This document shows positions 32,539-41,670 of a DNA stretch of 64,000 nucleotides, piece after piece (the stretch's first letter is position 1; each line of letters starts with the position of its first letter). A program made the translations under genes and the position numbers. Under the pieces are notes generated by a model, which was not told the DNA's origin, searched no databases, and saw only the letters and a list, made by a program, of their open reading frames with translations. Origin of the DNA: Rhizobium mongolense USDA 1844 (GTDB lineage: Bacteria; Pseudomonadota; Alphaproteobacteria; Rhizobiales; Rhizobiaceae); contig NZ_ATTQ01000016.1 of assembly GCF_000419765.1 (NCBI RefSeq), forward strand, positions 1 to 64,000, given 5' to 3'.

Positions 32539-32612
32539 GAGGCATCCGCAAATTGATTTCGACGCCGAATTTAGCGGCGCCAGGACGAAGCGACCAATGA
32601 ATAATTCATGCC

Positions 32613-33377
32613 TCAATCATAAAGGCATCTGATGTAATCGCCGGAACCTTGAGCCCGGCGCTCGATGACCGAGGCAAGCGAGCGAAGGCCGCGGCGGGGC
32701 TTTCCAGCGTTACGGTCGATCGGGTTTGGAAGCGAAACGGCCAAAAGCGCTGCCTGGCGTCGCGAGAGCTTGGAAGCCGGTACCTTGAAATGATAGCGCG
32801 CCGCCGCCTCGATGCCGTAGATACCCGGTCCCCACTCGGCGATGTTGAGATAGATCTCCATCAGCCGGCGTTTGGTCCAGACGAGGTCAGAGGCGACCGC
32901 CAGCGGCAGCTCAAGTGCCTTGCGCACAAAGGAGCGGCCATTCCACAGAAACAGGTTCTTGGCGGTCTGCATGGGGATTGTGCTGCCGCCGCGGGTCGCT
33001 TCGCCGTCGAGGGTCTCTGCGACCAGCTCCTGCATTTCACCCCAGTCGACGCCGCCGTGAAAACAGTATTGACCATCCTCGGACATCATCACGGACTGAA
33101 CGAGAACCGGCGAGATGTCGTCCAAAGAGACCCATTGCCGGTCGTAGCCGCGCAGCAGCACGATGTCGCGCAGCATCAGCGTCGAGACGGGATGAATGAA
33201 AGGGATCAGATAAACAAAGATCAGAACATAAGGCAGGATCAAAAATCCGGCGGTCGCAAGGACGATGCGCGTCATGATCGACCGGCTGCGCAGCCAAGCG
33301 AACAAACGGCGATGAGCCGGCATCGCAATGCTGTCCTCTCTTTCCGGCGATATGTCCAATATGCGTAAGCCCAACAC
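32613..33377 (-). CDS. mtgA: Monofunctional biosynthetic peptidoglycan transglycosylase
   Basis: A 254-residue GT51 glycosyltransferase with one N-terminal membrane anchor ([20 protein letters not shown]). Catalytic motifs are [51 protein letters not shown] and a final [15 protein letters not shown]. It polymerises lipid II to glycan chains without a transpeptidase domain. The start is a GTG at 33377 with GGAGGG close upstream; an ATG at 33323 is an alternative and still includes the anchor. Confidence 0.94.
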   Translation of the reverse strand: MLGLRILDISPEREDSIAMPAHRRLFAWLRSRSIMTRIVLATAGFLILPYVLIFVYLIPFIHPVSTLMLRDIVLLRGYDRQWVSLDDISPVLVQSVMMSEDGQYCFHGGVDWGEMQELVAETLDGEATRGGSTIPMQTAKNLFLWNGRSFVRKALELPLAVASDLVWTKRRLMEIYLNIAEWGPGIYGIEAAARYHFKVPASKLSRRQAALLAVSLPNPIDRNAGKPRRGLRSLASVIERRAQGSGDYIRCLYD

Positions 33378-33495
33378 CTGTTCCCTCCGCTCTCATAGCG
33401 TTTGCTGGTCGTGAAGGCCAGATGCAAAGGAAATCTTGCTGTGATCATTGACAATTCCGTTGCAACGGCGCCACTGCTCATGCCAAAGAGCGCGC

Positions 33496-34410
33496 ATGGT
33501 CGCGAGCTCCGAAGCCTTCGATATCCGTTTGAAGACCAACGCCCAAGAGATCGAGGCGTTGCTGGACGCGCTGCTTTCCGATGACACGCGAGAAGATGAG
33601 ATAGCCCGCCCTGAAAGCCTGAGGGCGGCGATGCACTATGCGGTGCTCAACGGTGGCAAGCGGCTTCGCCCGTTTCTCGTCGTGGAGAGCGCGCTGCTCC
33701 TTGGCGGAGACAAAGAGGCGGCCTTGAGAGTGGGTGCAGCACTTGAATGCATTCACTGCTATTCGCTCGTTCATGACGATCTTCCAGCGATGGACGACGA
33801 CAAGCTACGCCGCGGCAAACCGACGGCGCACATAGCCTTCGACGAGGCGACCGCGATCCTTGCAGGCGACAGCCTTCTGACCTACGCCTTCGACATTATC
33901 GCCGCCGACGAGACGAGACTTCCAGAGCAAAGCAAGGTTGCGCTCATCCTTGCGCTTGCGCGCAGCGCTGGCCTGGGCGGAATGGCTGGCGGACAGACAC
34001 TCGATCTCGCTGCGGAAAAAACCACACCGGACGAACGCGGCATCGTTACATTGCAGGCTATGAAGACGGGAGCGCTAATCCGCTTTGCTTGCGAAGCAGG
34101 GGCAATGATCGCCGGCGCCTCGAGCGATGATCGCAAGCGCCTGCGCGCTTTCGGCGAAAAGATCGGCCTTGCCTTCCAGCTCGCCGACGATCTTCTTGAT
34201 GTCAAATCAGACGCCGCCACCATGGGCAAGGCAACCGGCAAGGACGTGGGCCGCGGCAAAGGCACTCTCGTCTCTCTGCGTGGTATCGGATGGGCCGAAG
34301 CCGAGCTTCGGCGGCACGTCGAGGATGCGAGAAAGCTGTTGGCGCCTTACGGCGATGCCGCTGCGACGCTCGCCGCCACCGCGCATTTTGTTGCCGCTCG
34401 CAAAAGTTGA
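33496..34410 (+). CDS. ispA: Polyprenyl diphosphate synthase (farnesyl diphosphate synthase type)
   Basis: A 304-residue trans-isoprenyl diphosphate synthase. First aspartate-rich motif DDLPAMDDDKLRRGKPT (with two residues between the paired aspartates, as in bacterial FPP synthases), second motif LADDLLDVKSD, and KRLRPFLV at the N-terminus. It makes the C15 precursor of ubiquinone and undecaprenyl carriers. The ATG at 33496 has AAGAG upstream. ispG, another isoprenoid gene, lies directly downstream in convergent orientation. Confidence 0.92.
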   Translation: MVASSEAFDIRLKTNAQEIEALLDALLSDDTREDEIARPESLRAAMHYAVLNGGKRLRPFLVVESALLLGGDKEAALRVGAALECIHCYSLVHDDLPAMDDDKLRRGKPTAHIAFDEATAILAGDSLLTYAFDIIAADETRLPEQSKVALILALARSAGLGGMAGGQTLDLAAEKTTPDERGIVTLQAMKTGALIRFACEAGAMIAGASSDDRKRLRAFGEKIGLAFQLADDLLDVKSDAATMGKATGKDVGRGKGTLVSLRGIGWAEAELRRHVEDARKLLAPYGDAAATLAATAHFVAARKS

Positions 34411-34456
34411 CGCAGCAGCGGCGGGCGAGATACCTCTTGGCATCCAGCGGCTGAGC

Positions 34457-35707
34457 TTATTCAGCAGCGGTCTTCTGACCGAAACGCTTTTCGATGTAGT
34501 CGATGACAAGCGCCTCGAAATCCGAAGCAATGTTCGGCCCGCGCAACGTCAGCGCCTTCTTGCCATCAATGAAAACGGGAGCGGCCGGCGTCTCGCCGGT
34601 GCCAGGTAGGGAGATGCCGATATCGGCATGCTTGCTTTCGCCCGGCCCGTTGACGATGCAGCCCATCACGGCGACGTTCAGGGCTTCCACGCCCGGATAT
34701 TTCTCCCGCCAGACCGGCATGTTCTTGCGGATATCGTTTTGGATATTCTGCGCCAGTTCCTGGAAAACCGTCGATGTCGTGCGGCCGCAGCCGGGGCAGG
34801 CGGCGACCACCGGCACGAACTGTCGGAAACCCATAACCTGCAGCAGTTCCTGTGCCACTTGCACTTCGCGTGTGCGATCGCCATTCGGCTCCGGCGTCAG
34901 CGAAACGCGGATCGTATCGCCGATGCCGTGCTGCAGTACGTAGCCCATGGCAGCCGACGAAGCGACGATGCCCTTGGTGCCCATTCCTGCTTCGGTGAGT
35001 CCGAGATGCAGCGCATGGTCCGAGCGCTCGGAAAGCATGGAATAGACCGCAATCAGATCCTGGACCTGGCTGACCTTTGCCGACAGGATGATGCGGTTTC
35101 GCGGCAGGCCGATTTCTTCGGCAAGGGTGGCCGAGATCAACGCCGATTGCACGATCGCCTCGCGCGTCACCTGACGTGCCGAAAGCGGCGAACCCGCCTC
35201 GGCATTCTTGTCCATCAGCGCTGTCAGCAGGTCCTGGTCGAGCGACCCCCAGTTGACGCCGATGCGCACCGGCTTGTCATAGCGGACCGCTGTCTCGATG
35301 ATTTCGGCGAACTGCTTGTCCTTCTTGTCCTTGAAACCGACATTGCCTGGATTGATGCGATATTTCGCCAATGCTTCGGCGCAGGCCGGATGATCAGCAA
35401 GCAGCTTGTGGCCGATATAGTGGAAATCGCCGACTAGCGGCACATCCATGCCGAGGCGCAAGAGCCGCTCGCGAATCTTCGGAACGGCAGCAGCGCTTTC
35501 GTCACGATCGACGGTGATGCGCACGAGCTCCGAGCCCGCCTTGAAGAGGGCTGCGACCTGCGCAACAGTCGAATCGATATCCGCCGTATCCGTATTTGTC
35601 ATCGACTGCACGACAACCGGCGCACCGCCGCCGACGACGACGCCGCCCACGTCCACCGCGACGGAAGCGCGGCGCGGTTTCGGATCAAAATCGGTAGGTG
35701 AAGACAT
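34457..35707 (-). CDS. ispG: 4-hydroxy-3-methylbut-2-enyl diphosphate synthase (flavodoxin-dependent type)
   Basis: A 416-residue GcpE/IspG. The TIM-barrel part shows [20 protein letters not shown] at the N-terminus; the 4Fe-4S domain shows [12 protein letters not shown] and [18 protein letters not shown]. The enzyme reduces MEcPP to HMBPP in the MEP pathway. Its length fits the slightly longer alphaproteobacterial forms. It is convergent with ispA. Confidence 0.97.
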   Translation of the reverse strand: MSSPTDFDPKPRRASVAVDVGGVVVGGGAPVVVQSMTNTDTADIDSTVAQVAALFKAGSELVRITVDRDESAAAVPKIRERLLRLGMDVPLVGDFHYIGHKLLADHPACAEALAKYRINPGNVGFKDKKDKQFAEIIETAVRYDKPVRIGVNWGSLDQDLLTALMDKNAEAGSPLSARQVTREAIVQSALISATLAEEIGLPRNRIILSAKVSQVQDLIAVYSMLSERSDHALHLGLTEAGMGTKGIVASSAAMGYVLQHGIGDTIRVSLTPEPNGDRTREVQVAQELLQVMGFRQFVPVVAACPGCGRTTSTVFQELAQNIQNDIRKNMPVWREKYPGVEALNVAVMGCIVNGPGESKHADIGISLPGTGETPAAPVFIDGKKALTLRGPNIASDFEALVIDYIEKRFGQKTAAE

Positions 35708-35800
35708 AGACAGAGCTCTTGAACCCTTGAATTCGTGCCTTTCAGGTGGATCATACCCGCTTTCTTGTCAACGCCCAAAGCATCACTTTTGCTTGGTGTC

Positions 35801-36994
35801 CTAGTGGCCGCCGCCGGAGATGCCGTCCGCGTAGCGGGCAAGCTTCGAAAAGATCAGCACCACGACCAGCAGGACGGGCAGCGCCATGAAGACGGCGCTA
35901 AAGCCGACATGCTCGGCTGCAAAGCCGATTGCAGAAGGTGCAACCAGCATGCCGGAATAGCCCATGGTCGTGACGACCGAAAGGCCGATCCCGGCCTTCA
36001 GGCCAGGGACATTGCCTGCCGCGGAAAAGGCGATGGGCACCATGTTCGAAATGCCGATGCCGCAGAACGCAAAGCCGACAATGGCAAGCTCGGCATTCGG
36101 CGCAAGGGCTGCGATCAGCATGCCGGCGATGGCAAAGAGGGTGCAGACGCGCAGCGTCTTGACGCCGCCGAGCTTGTCGCGCACCAGATCGCCGGCGAAA
36201 CGCATGATTGCCATCGTCAGCGAGAAGGCCGCAAACCCGAAACCGGAAAGAGCCACGGATGCATTCATTTCCTGGCGGAGATAGAGCGCACCCCAGTCGA
36301 GCACAGCACCTTCCGGAACCATCGAAAAGAGCGCCATGAGCCCAAGCAACCATGGCAGAGGCGTCATCGGCAGGCGTGTCTTTTCTTTCTTCTCATCCGG
36401 ATGCGGCGGATCGGCAAGGATCATCGGCCAGGCGATCACGAGGAAAATCAACGTGAGCACGGTGGCGAGCTGCGCATGGCCAAGAACACCGAGCTTGGCG
36501 ATGACGAAGCCGCCAAGGCCCGAACCGATCAGGCCGCCAAGGCTCCAGAAGGCATGGCAGGACGACATGATCGCGCGACGCATCGACTTTTCGACGGCAA
36601 CCGCGTTGGCGTTCATCGCGACGTCCATTGCGCCGATGAACCCGCCAAACAGGAAGAGCGCGATTGCCCCGGTCACAATATTCGGCGCCAGCGTCAGCGC
36701 CAGAAGAATTGGCAGTACGCAGGCCGCAGTTACCCGCGACACCACGTGCGAGCCATGTCTGGCGATCTGTGCGCCGGCAATCGGCATCAATGTCAACGAC
36801 CCAAGGCCGAACACCAGGATCATCAGCCCGAGCTGGAATTTCGTCAGTTCCAGACGCTCCGCGAAATCCGGAATCTTCGGAGCCCAGCAACCGACGACAA
36901 AGCCGTTCATCAGGAAGAGCAGCGACACCGCAACCCTGCTCTTCGGCAGGAAGCCACGCCGGACCCCCTGGGCGACTTTCATCGGATTATCCAT
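35801..36994 (-). CDS. MFS transporter (YbjJ-like)
   Basis: A 397-residue transporter with about 12 membrane segments. The N-terminal NGFVVGCWAPKIPDFAERL and FQLGLMILVFGLGSL resemble E. coli YbjJ. A short charged loop (PPHPDEKKEKTRLP) separates the halves. The ATG at 36994 follows GGAGGAGA. It lies 55 bases behind a DeoR regulator in the same direction, so the pair probably forms one operon controlled by the regulator's own operator. Substrate unknown; the DeoR link hints at a sugar or sugar phosphate. Confidence 0.88.
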   Translation of the reverse strand: MDNPMKVAQGVRRGFLPKSRVAVSLLFLMNGFVVGCWAPKIPDFAERLELTKFQLGLMILVFGLGSLTLMPIAGAQIARHGSHVVSRVTAACVLPILLALTLAPNIVTGAIALFLFGGFIGAMDVAMNANAVAVEKSMRRAIMSSCHAFWSLGGLIGSGLGGFVIAKLGVLGHAQLATVLTLIFLVIAWPMILADPPHPDEKKEKTRLPMTPLPWLLGLMALFSMVPEGAVLDWGALYLRQEMNASVALSGFGFAAFSLTMAIMRFAGDLVRDKLGGVKTLRVCTLFAIAGMLIAALAPNAELAIVGFAFCGIGISNMVPIAFSAAGNVPGLKAGIGLSVVTTMGYSGMLVAPSAIGFAAEHVGFSAVFMALPVLLVVVLIFSKLARYADGISGGGH

Positions 36995-37049
36995 TGTATT
37001 TCCGTCTCCTCCTGCAGTCGGCCCCTTGAGGATCCGACTCAAAGATTAT

Positions 37050-37832
37050 TCATCGCGCCTTGCGCGCCTTGACAGTGCGGCAACCCCGCTCGCGATAGGC
37101 CGCAAGCAGTGCCTCGTCGGCGTCGTGCTCCACGACGAGGCACTCGCAATGCGCGACGGGCAGGACGCTGTGCGGCGCCGCTGTACCGAATTTATCCGAG
37201 GTCACCGCAACCAGCACCTTCCGGCTTCGCGACGTCGCGAACCGCTTGAACTCCGCGTCCTCGAAACCGAATGTCGTGACGCCCGCTTCCAAATCGATGC
37301 CGCAGGCGCCGAGAATGCAAAGGTCTGGCGAGATCTGCTCCATGTCCCGCATCGCCTTGGCGCCGAGCGCGCCGCCCACCTGCCGGTCGACCATTCCGCC
37401 GATCAGGATGACATCGATGCCGCCGTTGTCTATCAGCGCTGCGGCAATTGCCGGAGCATTCGTCGCAGCCGTCAGCGTCATGTCTGATGGAAGGGCTTTG
37501 GCAATCCCCAGATTGGTGCTTCCGGCATCAAAGAATACCGTCGACCCGGGCGCAATCTGCGAGACGGCGGCTTGGGCCAGCAGTTGTTTGCGATCGAGGG
37601 CAATGCCCATTCGCTGCTTGAGGCTCCCGCCGGCAGGCGAAACCGGCAGCGCACCGCCATAGACCCGCTCACAGAGGCCGGCAGCTGCCATTTCGCGCAG
37701 ATCGCGACGGATCGTATCTTCGGAAACTCCGAATTCCAGCGCGAGTTCAGCCGCAAGCACACGGCCGTTCGCCTGAAGCTTGCCGGATATGATTTTCTGC
37801 CGCTCCTTCAACAACATCTCTGTCGTATTCAT
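37050..37832 (-). CDS. DeoR family transcriptional regulator
   Basis: A 260-residue protein with the DeoR helix-turn-helix (ALEFGVSEDTIRRDLREM near residues 28-46) and the C-terminal sugar-phosphate sensor domain (TVFFDAGSTNLGIAKAL; CILGACGIDLEAGVTTFGFE; VTSDKFG). It probably represses its own operon with the downstream MFS gene. Three 10-bp-spaced AACGTrYA repeats lie 38-65 bases upstream of its start. The effector is unknown. Confidence 0.92.
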   Translation of the reverse strand: MNTTEMLLKERQKIISGKLQANGRVLAAELALEFGVSEDTIRRDLREMAAAGLCERVYGGALPVSPAGGSLKQRMGIALDRKQLLAQAAVSQIAPGSTVFFDAGSTNLGIAKALPSDMTLTAATNAPAIAAALIDNGGIDVILIGGMVDRQVGGALGAKAMRDMEQISPDLCILGACGIDLEAGVTTFGFEDAEFKRFATSRSRKVLVAVTSDKFGTAAPHSVLPVAHCECLVVEHDADEALLAAYRERGCRTVKARKAR

Positions 37833-37869
37833 GCCTGTTTAGCTCACCATTGGCGCTATATATTCTGGA

Positions 37870-37897
37870 AACGTGCATAAACGTATATGAACGTGCA
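37870..37897. promoter_or_regulatory. Triple direct-repeat operator between deoR and cystine-type ABC operon
   Basis: AACGTGCA (37870-37877), AACGTATA (37880-37887) and AACGTGCA (37890-37897) are spaced by exactly 10 bp, so they lie on one face of the helix. The site is just upstream of the DeoR gene. This is the likely DeoR binding site. It could also affect the divergent ABC transporter, whose first gene starts at 38075. Confidence 0.6.
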
Positions 37898-38074
37898 CAC
37901 AATAGGCATTGGCCACACGTTTTCTGACGCTCTGAAACAAGCCGCGTCAAAAAGCCGGATAAATGAGAAAAATATTCGCAGTTGCCCAATTTCTTTGCAG
38001 TTTTCTACGCTTCGCCACGCCCTATTTTCTGCGATCTATCTGTCATCGAATTCCTCCCACATGGACCGCAAAAC

Positions 38075-38848
38075 ATGAAACTGCTCAAGACCATCGCTGC
38101 CGCGGCCTTTATCTCAGCCGCTGCCTTCGTCGCTGCCCAGGCCGGCGAAAATCTCAACGACATCAAGTCCGCCGGCGTTTTCAAGATCGGTACGGAAGGC
38201 ACCTATGCGCCGTTCACCTATCATGACGAAAGCGGCAAGCTCGTGGGCTTCGACGTCGAGATTGGCGAAGCGGTTGCCGCCAAACTCGGCGTCAAGGCCG
38301 AGTTCGTTGAAGGCAAGTGGGACGGCCTGATTGCCGGCCTCGACGCCAAGCGCTACGACACCGTCATCAACCAGGTCGGCATCACCGAAGCCCGCAAGCA
38401 GAAATACGCCTTCTCCGAGCCCTATATCGCCTCCAAGGCAGTGCTCATCGCCCGTGCAGACGACGACAGCATAAAGAGCTTCGCCGACCTGAAGGGCAAG
38501 AAATCTGCCCAGTCGTTGACGAGCAACTTCGGCAAGCTCGCCGAGCAATCCGGCGCAGAGCTCGTCGGTACCGAAGGCTTCGACCAATCGATCCAGCTCG
38601 TGCTGACCGGCCGCGCCGATGCGACGATCAATGACAGCCTCTCTTTCCTGGACTTCAAGAAGCACAAGCCGGACGCAAATGTGAAGATCGCGGCAGAGCA
38701 GGAAAACGCCGACTACTCCGGCATCATCATCCGCAAGGGAGAGCCGGAATTGCTCGAGGCGATCAACAAGGCACTGGCAGACATCAAGGCAGACGGCACC
38801 TACAAGAAGATCGCTGATAAGTATTTCGGCCAGGACGTATCAAAGTAA
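38075..38848 (+). CDS. Amino acid ABC transporter substrate-binding protein, cystine (TcyJ/FliY)-like
   Basis: A 257-residue periplasmic binding protein of family 3. Signal peptide MKLLKTIAAAAFISAAAFVA with cleavage after AQA. The mature part has GTEGTYAPFTYHDESGKLVG, then FVEGKWDGLIAGLDAKRYDT and VINQVGI, which closely follow E. coli TcyJ. The ATG at 38075 fits the signal peptide. Together with the permease and ATPase downstream it forms a three-gene importer. Cystine is the best guess for the ligand, but other polar amino acids are possible. Confidence 0.88.
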   Translation: MKLLKTIAAAAFISAAAFVAAQAGENLNDIKSAGVFKIGTEGTYAPFTYHDESGKLVGFDVEIGEAVAAKLGVKAEFVEGKWDGLIAGLDAKRYDTVINQVGITEARKQKYAFSEPYIASKAVLIARADDDSIKSFADLKGKKSAQSLTSNFGKLAEQSGAELVGTEGFDQSIQLVLTGRADATINDSLSFLDFKKHKPDANVKIAAEQENADYSGIIIRKGEPELLEAINKALADIKADGTYKKIADKYFGQDVSK

Positions 38849-38903
38849 GCGCTTCGAAAGGGCGGTTTCCTGCCGCCGGCACATCCTCTATATCTGCTGA
38901 AGA

Positions 38904-38929
38904 GCGTCCAGCGAAAACCCGCTGGACGC
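38904..38929 (+). terminator. Intra-operon hairpin between binding protein and permease genes
   Basis: Perfect 9-bp stem GCGTCCAGC/GCTGGACGC with an eight-base loop, followed by CCTTTC, so only a weak T tract. Such hairpins after binding-protein genes often stabilise the first cistron or terminate part of the transcripts, which makes more binding protein than membrane component. Confidence 0.6.
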
Positions 38930-38951
38930 CCTTTCATTAAGGAACACACCC

Positions 38952-39632
38952 GTGCCGCACTGGCTTCAACTGATGGCGGAATCGCTCCCCACGCTTTTGT
39001 GGGCCGGACTGATCTTCACCATACCGCTGACCCTGCTCTCATTCGTCTTCGGCCTGGCGCTCGGGCTGGTGACTGCCGTAGCACGCCTCTTCGGCCCGGC
39101 TCCCGTCGCCTCAATCGCGCGGTTCTACGTCTGGGTCATCCGCGGCACGCCGCTGCTCGTGCAGCTTTTCGTCATCTTCTACGGCCTTCCGAGCCTCGGC
39201 ATTCTGCTCGACGCTTTTCCGGCGGCTCTGATCGGCTTCACGCTGAACATCGGCGCCTACAGCTCCGAAATCATCCGGGCGGTCATCTCCTCCGTTTCGA
39301 AGGGACAATGGGAAGCTGCCTATTCGATCGGCATGAACTGGCGGCAGGCGATGAGCCGCACGATCCTGCCGCAGGCCGGTCGTGTCGCCGTGCCGCCGCT
39401 CTCAAATACCTTCATTTCATTGGTCAAGGATACATCGCTGGCGGCAGCAATCACCGTGCCGGAGCTTTTCCAGGCTGCACAGCGCATCGTTGCGACAACC
39501 TATGAGCCGCTGATCCTTTATATCGAGGCAGCGCTGATCTACCTCGTTTTGAGCTCCGTTCTTTCAGCGCTGCAGGTACGGCTCGAGCGCCGCTTCGCGC
39601 GCTACGGCGGCATGCTGGAGGCAAATGCATGA
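38952..39632 (+). CDS. Amino acid ABC transporter permease (TcyL-like)
   Basis: A 226-residue permease of the His/Glu/Gln/Arg/opine family with about five membrane segments. Family motifs are WVIRGTPLLVQLFVIFYGLP, TLNIGAYSSEIIRAVISSV and EAAYSIGMNWRQAMSRTILP (the EAA loop). It overlaps the ATPase gene by four bases (ATGA). Confidence 0.92.
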   Translation: MPHWLQLMAESLPTLLWAGLIFTIPLTLLSFVFGLALGLVTAVARLFGPAPVASIARFYVWVIRGTPLLVQLFVIFYGLPSLGILLDAFPAALIGFTLNIGAYSSEIIRAVISSVSKGQWEAAYSIGMNWRQAMSRTILPQAGRVAVPPLSNTFISLVKDTSLAAAITVPELFQAAQRIVATTYEPLILYIEAALIYLVLSSVLSALQVRLERRFARYGGMLEANA

Positions 39633-40390
39633 TCGAGCTTTCCAATATCGAGAAGCGCTTCGACGATGCCATCATCCTAAAAGATATCAGCATCCGCATC
39701 CCGGAAGGCACCGTCACTGCTCTCGTGGGTCCCTCAGGCGGCGGCAAGAGCACGCTGCTTCGCTGCATCAACCTGCTTGAGATCCCGACCGCTGGCTCGA
39801 TCAGGATCGGCGAAGAGACGCTGGATTTTGTGCCGGGAAGGCGGGTTGGTTGGCAAGCGATCCAGAAGATCCGCCGCCAGACGGGCATGGTCTTCCAGAA
39901 TTTCCAGCTCTTCCCACATCAGACAGCGATCGAAAACGTCATGGAAGGCCTGGTGACGGTCCTGAAATGGCCGAAAGAAAGGGCACACACCCGCGCCATG
40001 GAACTGCTGACAAAGGTCGATATGGCACATAAGGCGGATGCTTGGCCTTCGACACTTTCCGGCGGCCAGCAGCAGCGCGTCGCGATCGCCCGCGCGCTGG
40101 CGCCTTCGCCGCGCGTCCTTCTCTGCGACGAGCCGACTTCGGCACTCGATCCCGAACTTTCGGCGGAAGTCGTCGATGTTCTCGGCCGGCTGGCCAGCGA
40201 AGGCACGACCATGGTCATGGCGACACATGATCTACGGCTCGCCTCGAAGATCGCCCATAACGTCGTGTTCCTGGAAGCAGGAAACGTCGTCGAAACCGGC
40301 ACGGCGAAGTCCATCTTCACGGCGCCGGAACGCGAGCGCACCAAACGCTTCATCTCGACGATCAACGCCGCGCATACCTACGATATCTAG
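39629..40390 (+). CDS. Amino acid ABC transporter ATP-binding protein (TcyN-like)
   Basis: A 253-residue ABC ATPase: Walker A GPSGGGKST, Q-loop in TGMVFQNFQLFPHQTAIENV, signature LSGGQQQRVAIARAL, Walker B VLLCDEPTSALDPEL, H-loop MATHDLR. It energises the upstream permease. It is the last gene of the importer operon; no clear terminator follows. Confidence 0.93.
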   Translation: MIELSNIEKRFDDAIILKDISIRIPEGTVTALVGPSGGGKSTLLRCINLLEIPTAGSIRIGEETLDFVPGRRVGWQAIQKIRRQTGMVFQNFQLFPHQTAIENVMEGLVTVLKWPKERAHTRAMELLTKVDMAHKADAWPSTLSGGQQQRVAIARALAPSPRVLLCDEPTSALDPELSAEVVDVLGRLASEGTTMVMATHDLRLASKIAHNVVFLEAGNVVETGTAKSIFTAPERERTKRFISTINAAHTYDI

Positions 40391-40530
40391 GCTCGCCTGG
40401 GACCGGGTGACCCGTCTCAGAACATGCAGGTATCGAGGCGGTGCTTTCATCAAGCGGGTGAGCAATCGCCTCGCGGCTTGGGATTGCTGCGGCCTCCGTG
40501 CAGGCTAGAGCAGTTCTTGTTTTTTCGGAA

Positions 40531-40728
40531 TCAGCATGGGATTCCCAATCTGAGGCACGTCTCCAGGGAGACCGACGCGGGCGGCGGGCGCTCTTCCTTG
40601 ACGGGCGCGTCGAGACGCGCGGCGATCCCCTCACCCGCCAAGGCGGAAGGCAGCATAGGGCAGCCGCGACAATCGCCCCGGCGCGGACACTCGGCCGGGA
40701 TGCCGGCCTCGCCGTTCGGTTTGCACAT
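40531..40728 (-). CDS. Small six-cysteine protein of unknown family
   Basis: A 65-residue ORF starting MCKPNGEAGIPAECPRRGD, with cysteines at 2, 14, 20, 23, 58 and 65. The group C-x5-C-x2-C in ECPRRGDCRGCPM and the C-terminal Cys suggest metal or cluster binding or thiol chemistry. A good ribosome binding site (GGAGAAG, five bases before the ATG) supports translation. It follows the hemerythrin gene in the same direction by 68 bases, so they are probably co-transcribed. I recognise no family. A membrane segment or signal peptide is not visible. Confidence 0.6.
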   Translation of the reverse strand: MCKPNGEAGIPAECPRRGDCRGCPMLPSALAGEGIAARLDAPVKEERPPPASVSLETCLRLGIPC

Positions 40729-40796
40729 GGTTCTTCTCCGGGAATTCTCGGCGATGCCGCGGGCGGAGCCTCGATCCTCCGTCCGCAGCAGCCTTC

Positions 40797-41504
40797 TCAG
40801 GCCGCCAGCTTCAGCGCGTCGGCAAGCTGGGCGAAGTCTCTGGCCGAAAGGCCCGGACGGACGGCAAAGTCGATGACCGCCTGGAAGATTTCCGGCGGCG
40901 CGTCCCTCTTCATGGCGCCCAAGAGTGCCCTGCGCTCCGCCGGATTGATAGCCGGAATCATGATACGCATGAAGGCCATGCTCTTTTCCGGTGGCAGGGA
41001 GGCGATGATACGCATCTCGATGCCGAGCATTTCGTCGTCGGTGAAGTTGCGCCACAGCAGAGGGCCGGTCACCGTCTCCTCCTCGTGCATATGCGCGAAG
41101 TCGTTGGCGATGTAGGCGGCGAAGGCAAGATAGAGCTTGCGGCCGCAGCCGGGCTTGTGCAGCGGCTGGGCCCTTTCCCAGGCGGCGATCAGTTCTTCCA
41201 ACTCATGGAAGGCGGTGCGGTGGTCGTCGTGCTGCTCGTCCAGCGTGACGGTCGAGACGCCCTTGGCGGCGAGCGCCACGTGGATGTGGTCGTCCTCGTG
41301 ATTGACGTGGGAAGCGGCGAGCATCAGGTAATTGCGCAGGTCGTCGATCAGGAAGCCCGTCTCCTCAGCGTTCTGGAAATCGGCCGTGCCGAGGCGTCCG
41401 AGCAGGTCACAGCCGGCCTTGCGCAAGCCCTTGTGCACCGCGCCGTAGATGTCGTAGCGGCTGTTGAGATCGGGAATGCTGGTAAGCGAGAACTCGTGGC
41501 TCAT
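40797..41504 (-). CDS. Hemerythrin HHE domain protein
   Basis: A 235-residue protein with the diiron four-helix pattern of HHE proteins: histidines and acids in GAVHKGLRKAG, AASHVNHEDDHIHVAL, DEQHDDHRTAFHELEELI and NDFAHMHEEETVTGPLLW. The C-terminal 80 residues (PAINPAERRALLGAMKRDAP onward) are helical. HHE proteins sense or store O2 or NO or repair iron-sulfur centres. The ATG at 41504 follows GAGAGG. It diverges from two flavin split-barrel genes over a repeat-rich intergenic region, and a small Cys-rich gene follows it. Confidence 0.88.
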   Translation of the reverse strand: MSHEFSLTSIPDLNSRYDIYGAVHKGLRKAGCDLLGRLGTADFQNAEETGFLIDDLRNYLMLAASHVNHEDDHIHVALAAKGVSTVTLDEQHDDHRTAFHELEELIAAWERAQPLHKPGCGRKLYLAFAAYIANDFAHMHEEETVTGPLLWRNFTDDEMLGIEMRIIASLPPEKSMAFMRIMIPAINPAERRALLGAMKRDAPPEIFQAVIDFAVRPGLSARDFAQLADALKLAA

Positions 41505-41590
41505 GATAATTTTCCTCTCGTTGGCCGGCGCCTCTTCCTGTGCGCCGGGCTGATGGCCGAGAGATAACCGAGGCCTTTCCGAGGTGCTTC

Positions 41591-41636
41591 CTAAAACCAT
41601 CCTAAGCAATTGCGATGATTGCTAAGAATATCCTAA
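41591..41636. promoter_or_regulatory. Direct-repeat operator in the hemerythrin/PPOX divergent region
   Basis: CTAAAACCATCCTAA (41591-41605) and CTAAGAATATCCTAA (41622-41636) are direct 15-mers with 12 identities, start-to-start 31 bp. Within each, two CTAA units are 11 bp apart. Between them AGCAAT/ATTGCT forms a short dyad. Repeats with 11-bp internal spacing are typical of OmpR/PhoB-type winged-helix binding sites, which fits the winged-helix-like end of the protein encoded at 42144-43490. Confidence 0.6.
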
Positions 41637-41670
41637 CTAACTATCATCGCCGCATATCGGGGGAAAAGCA

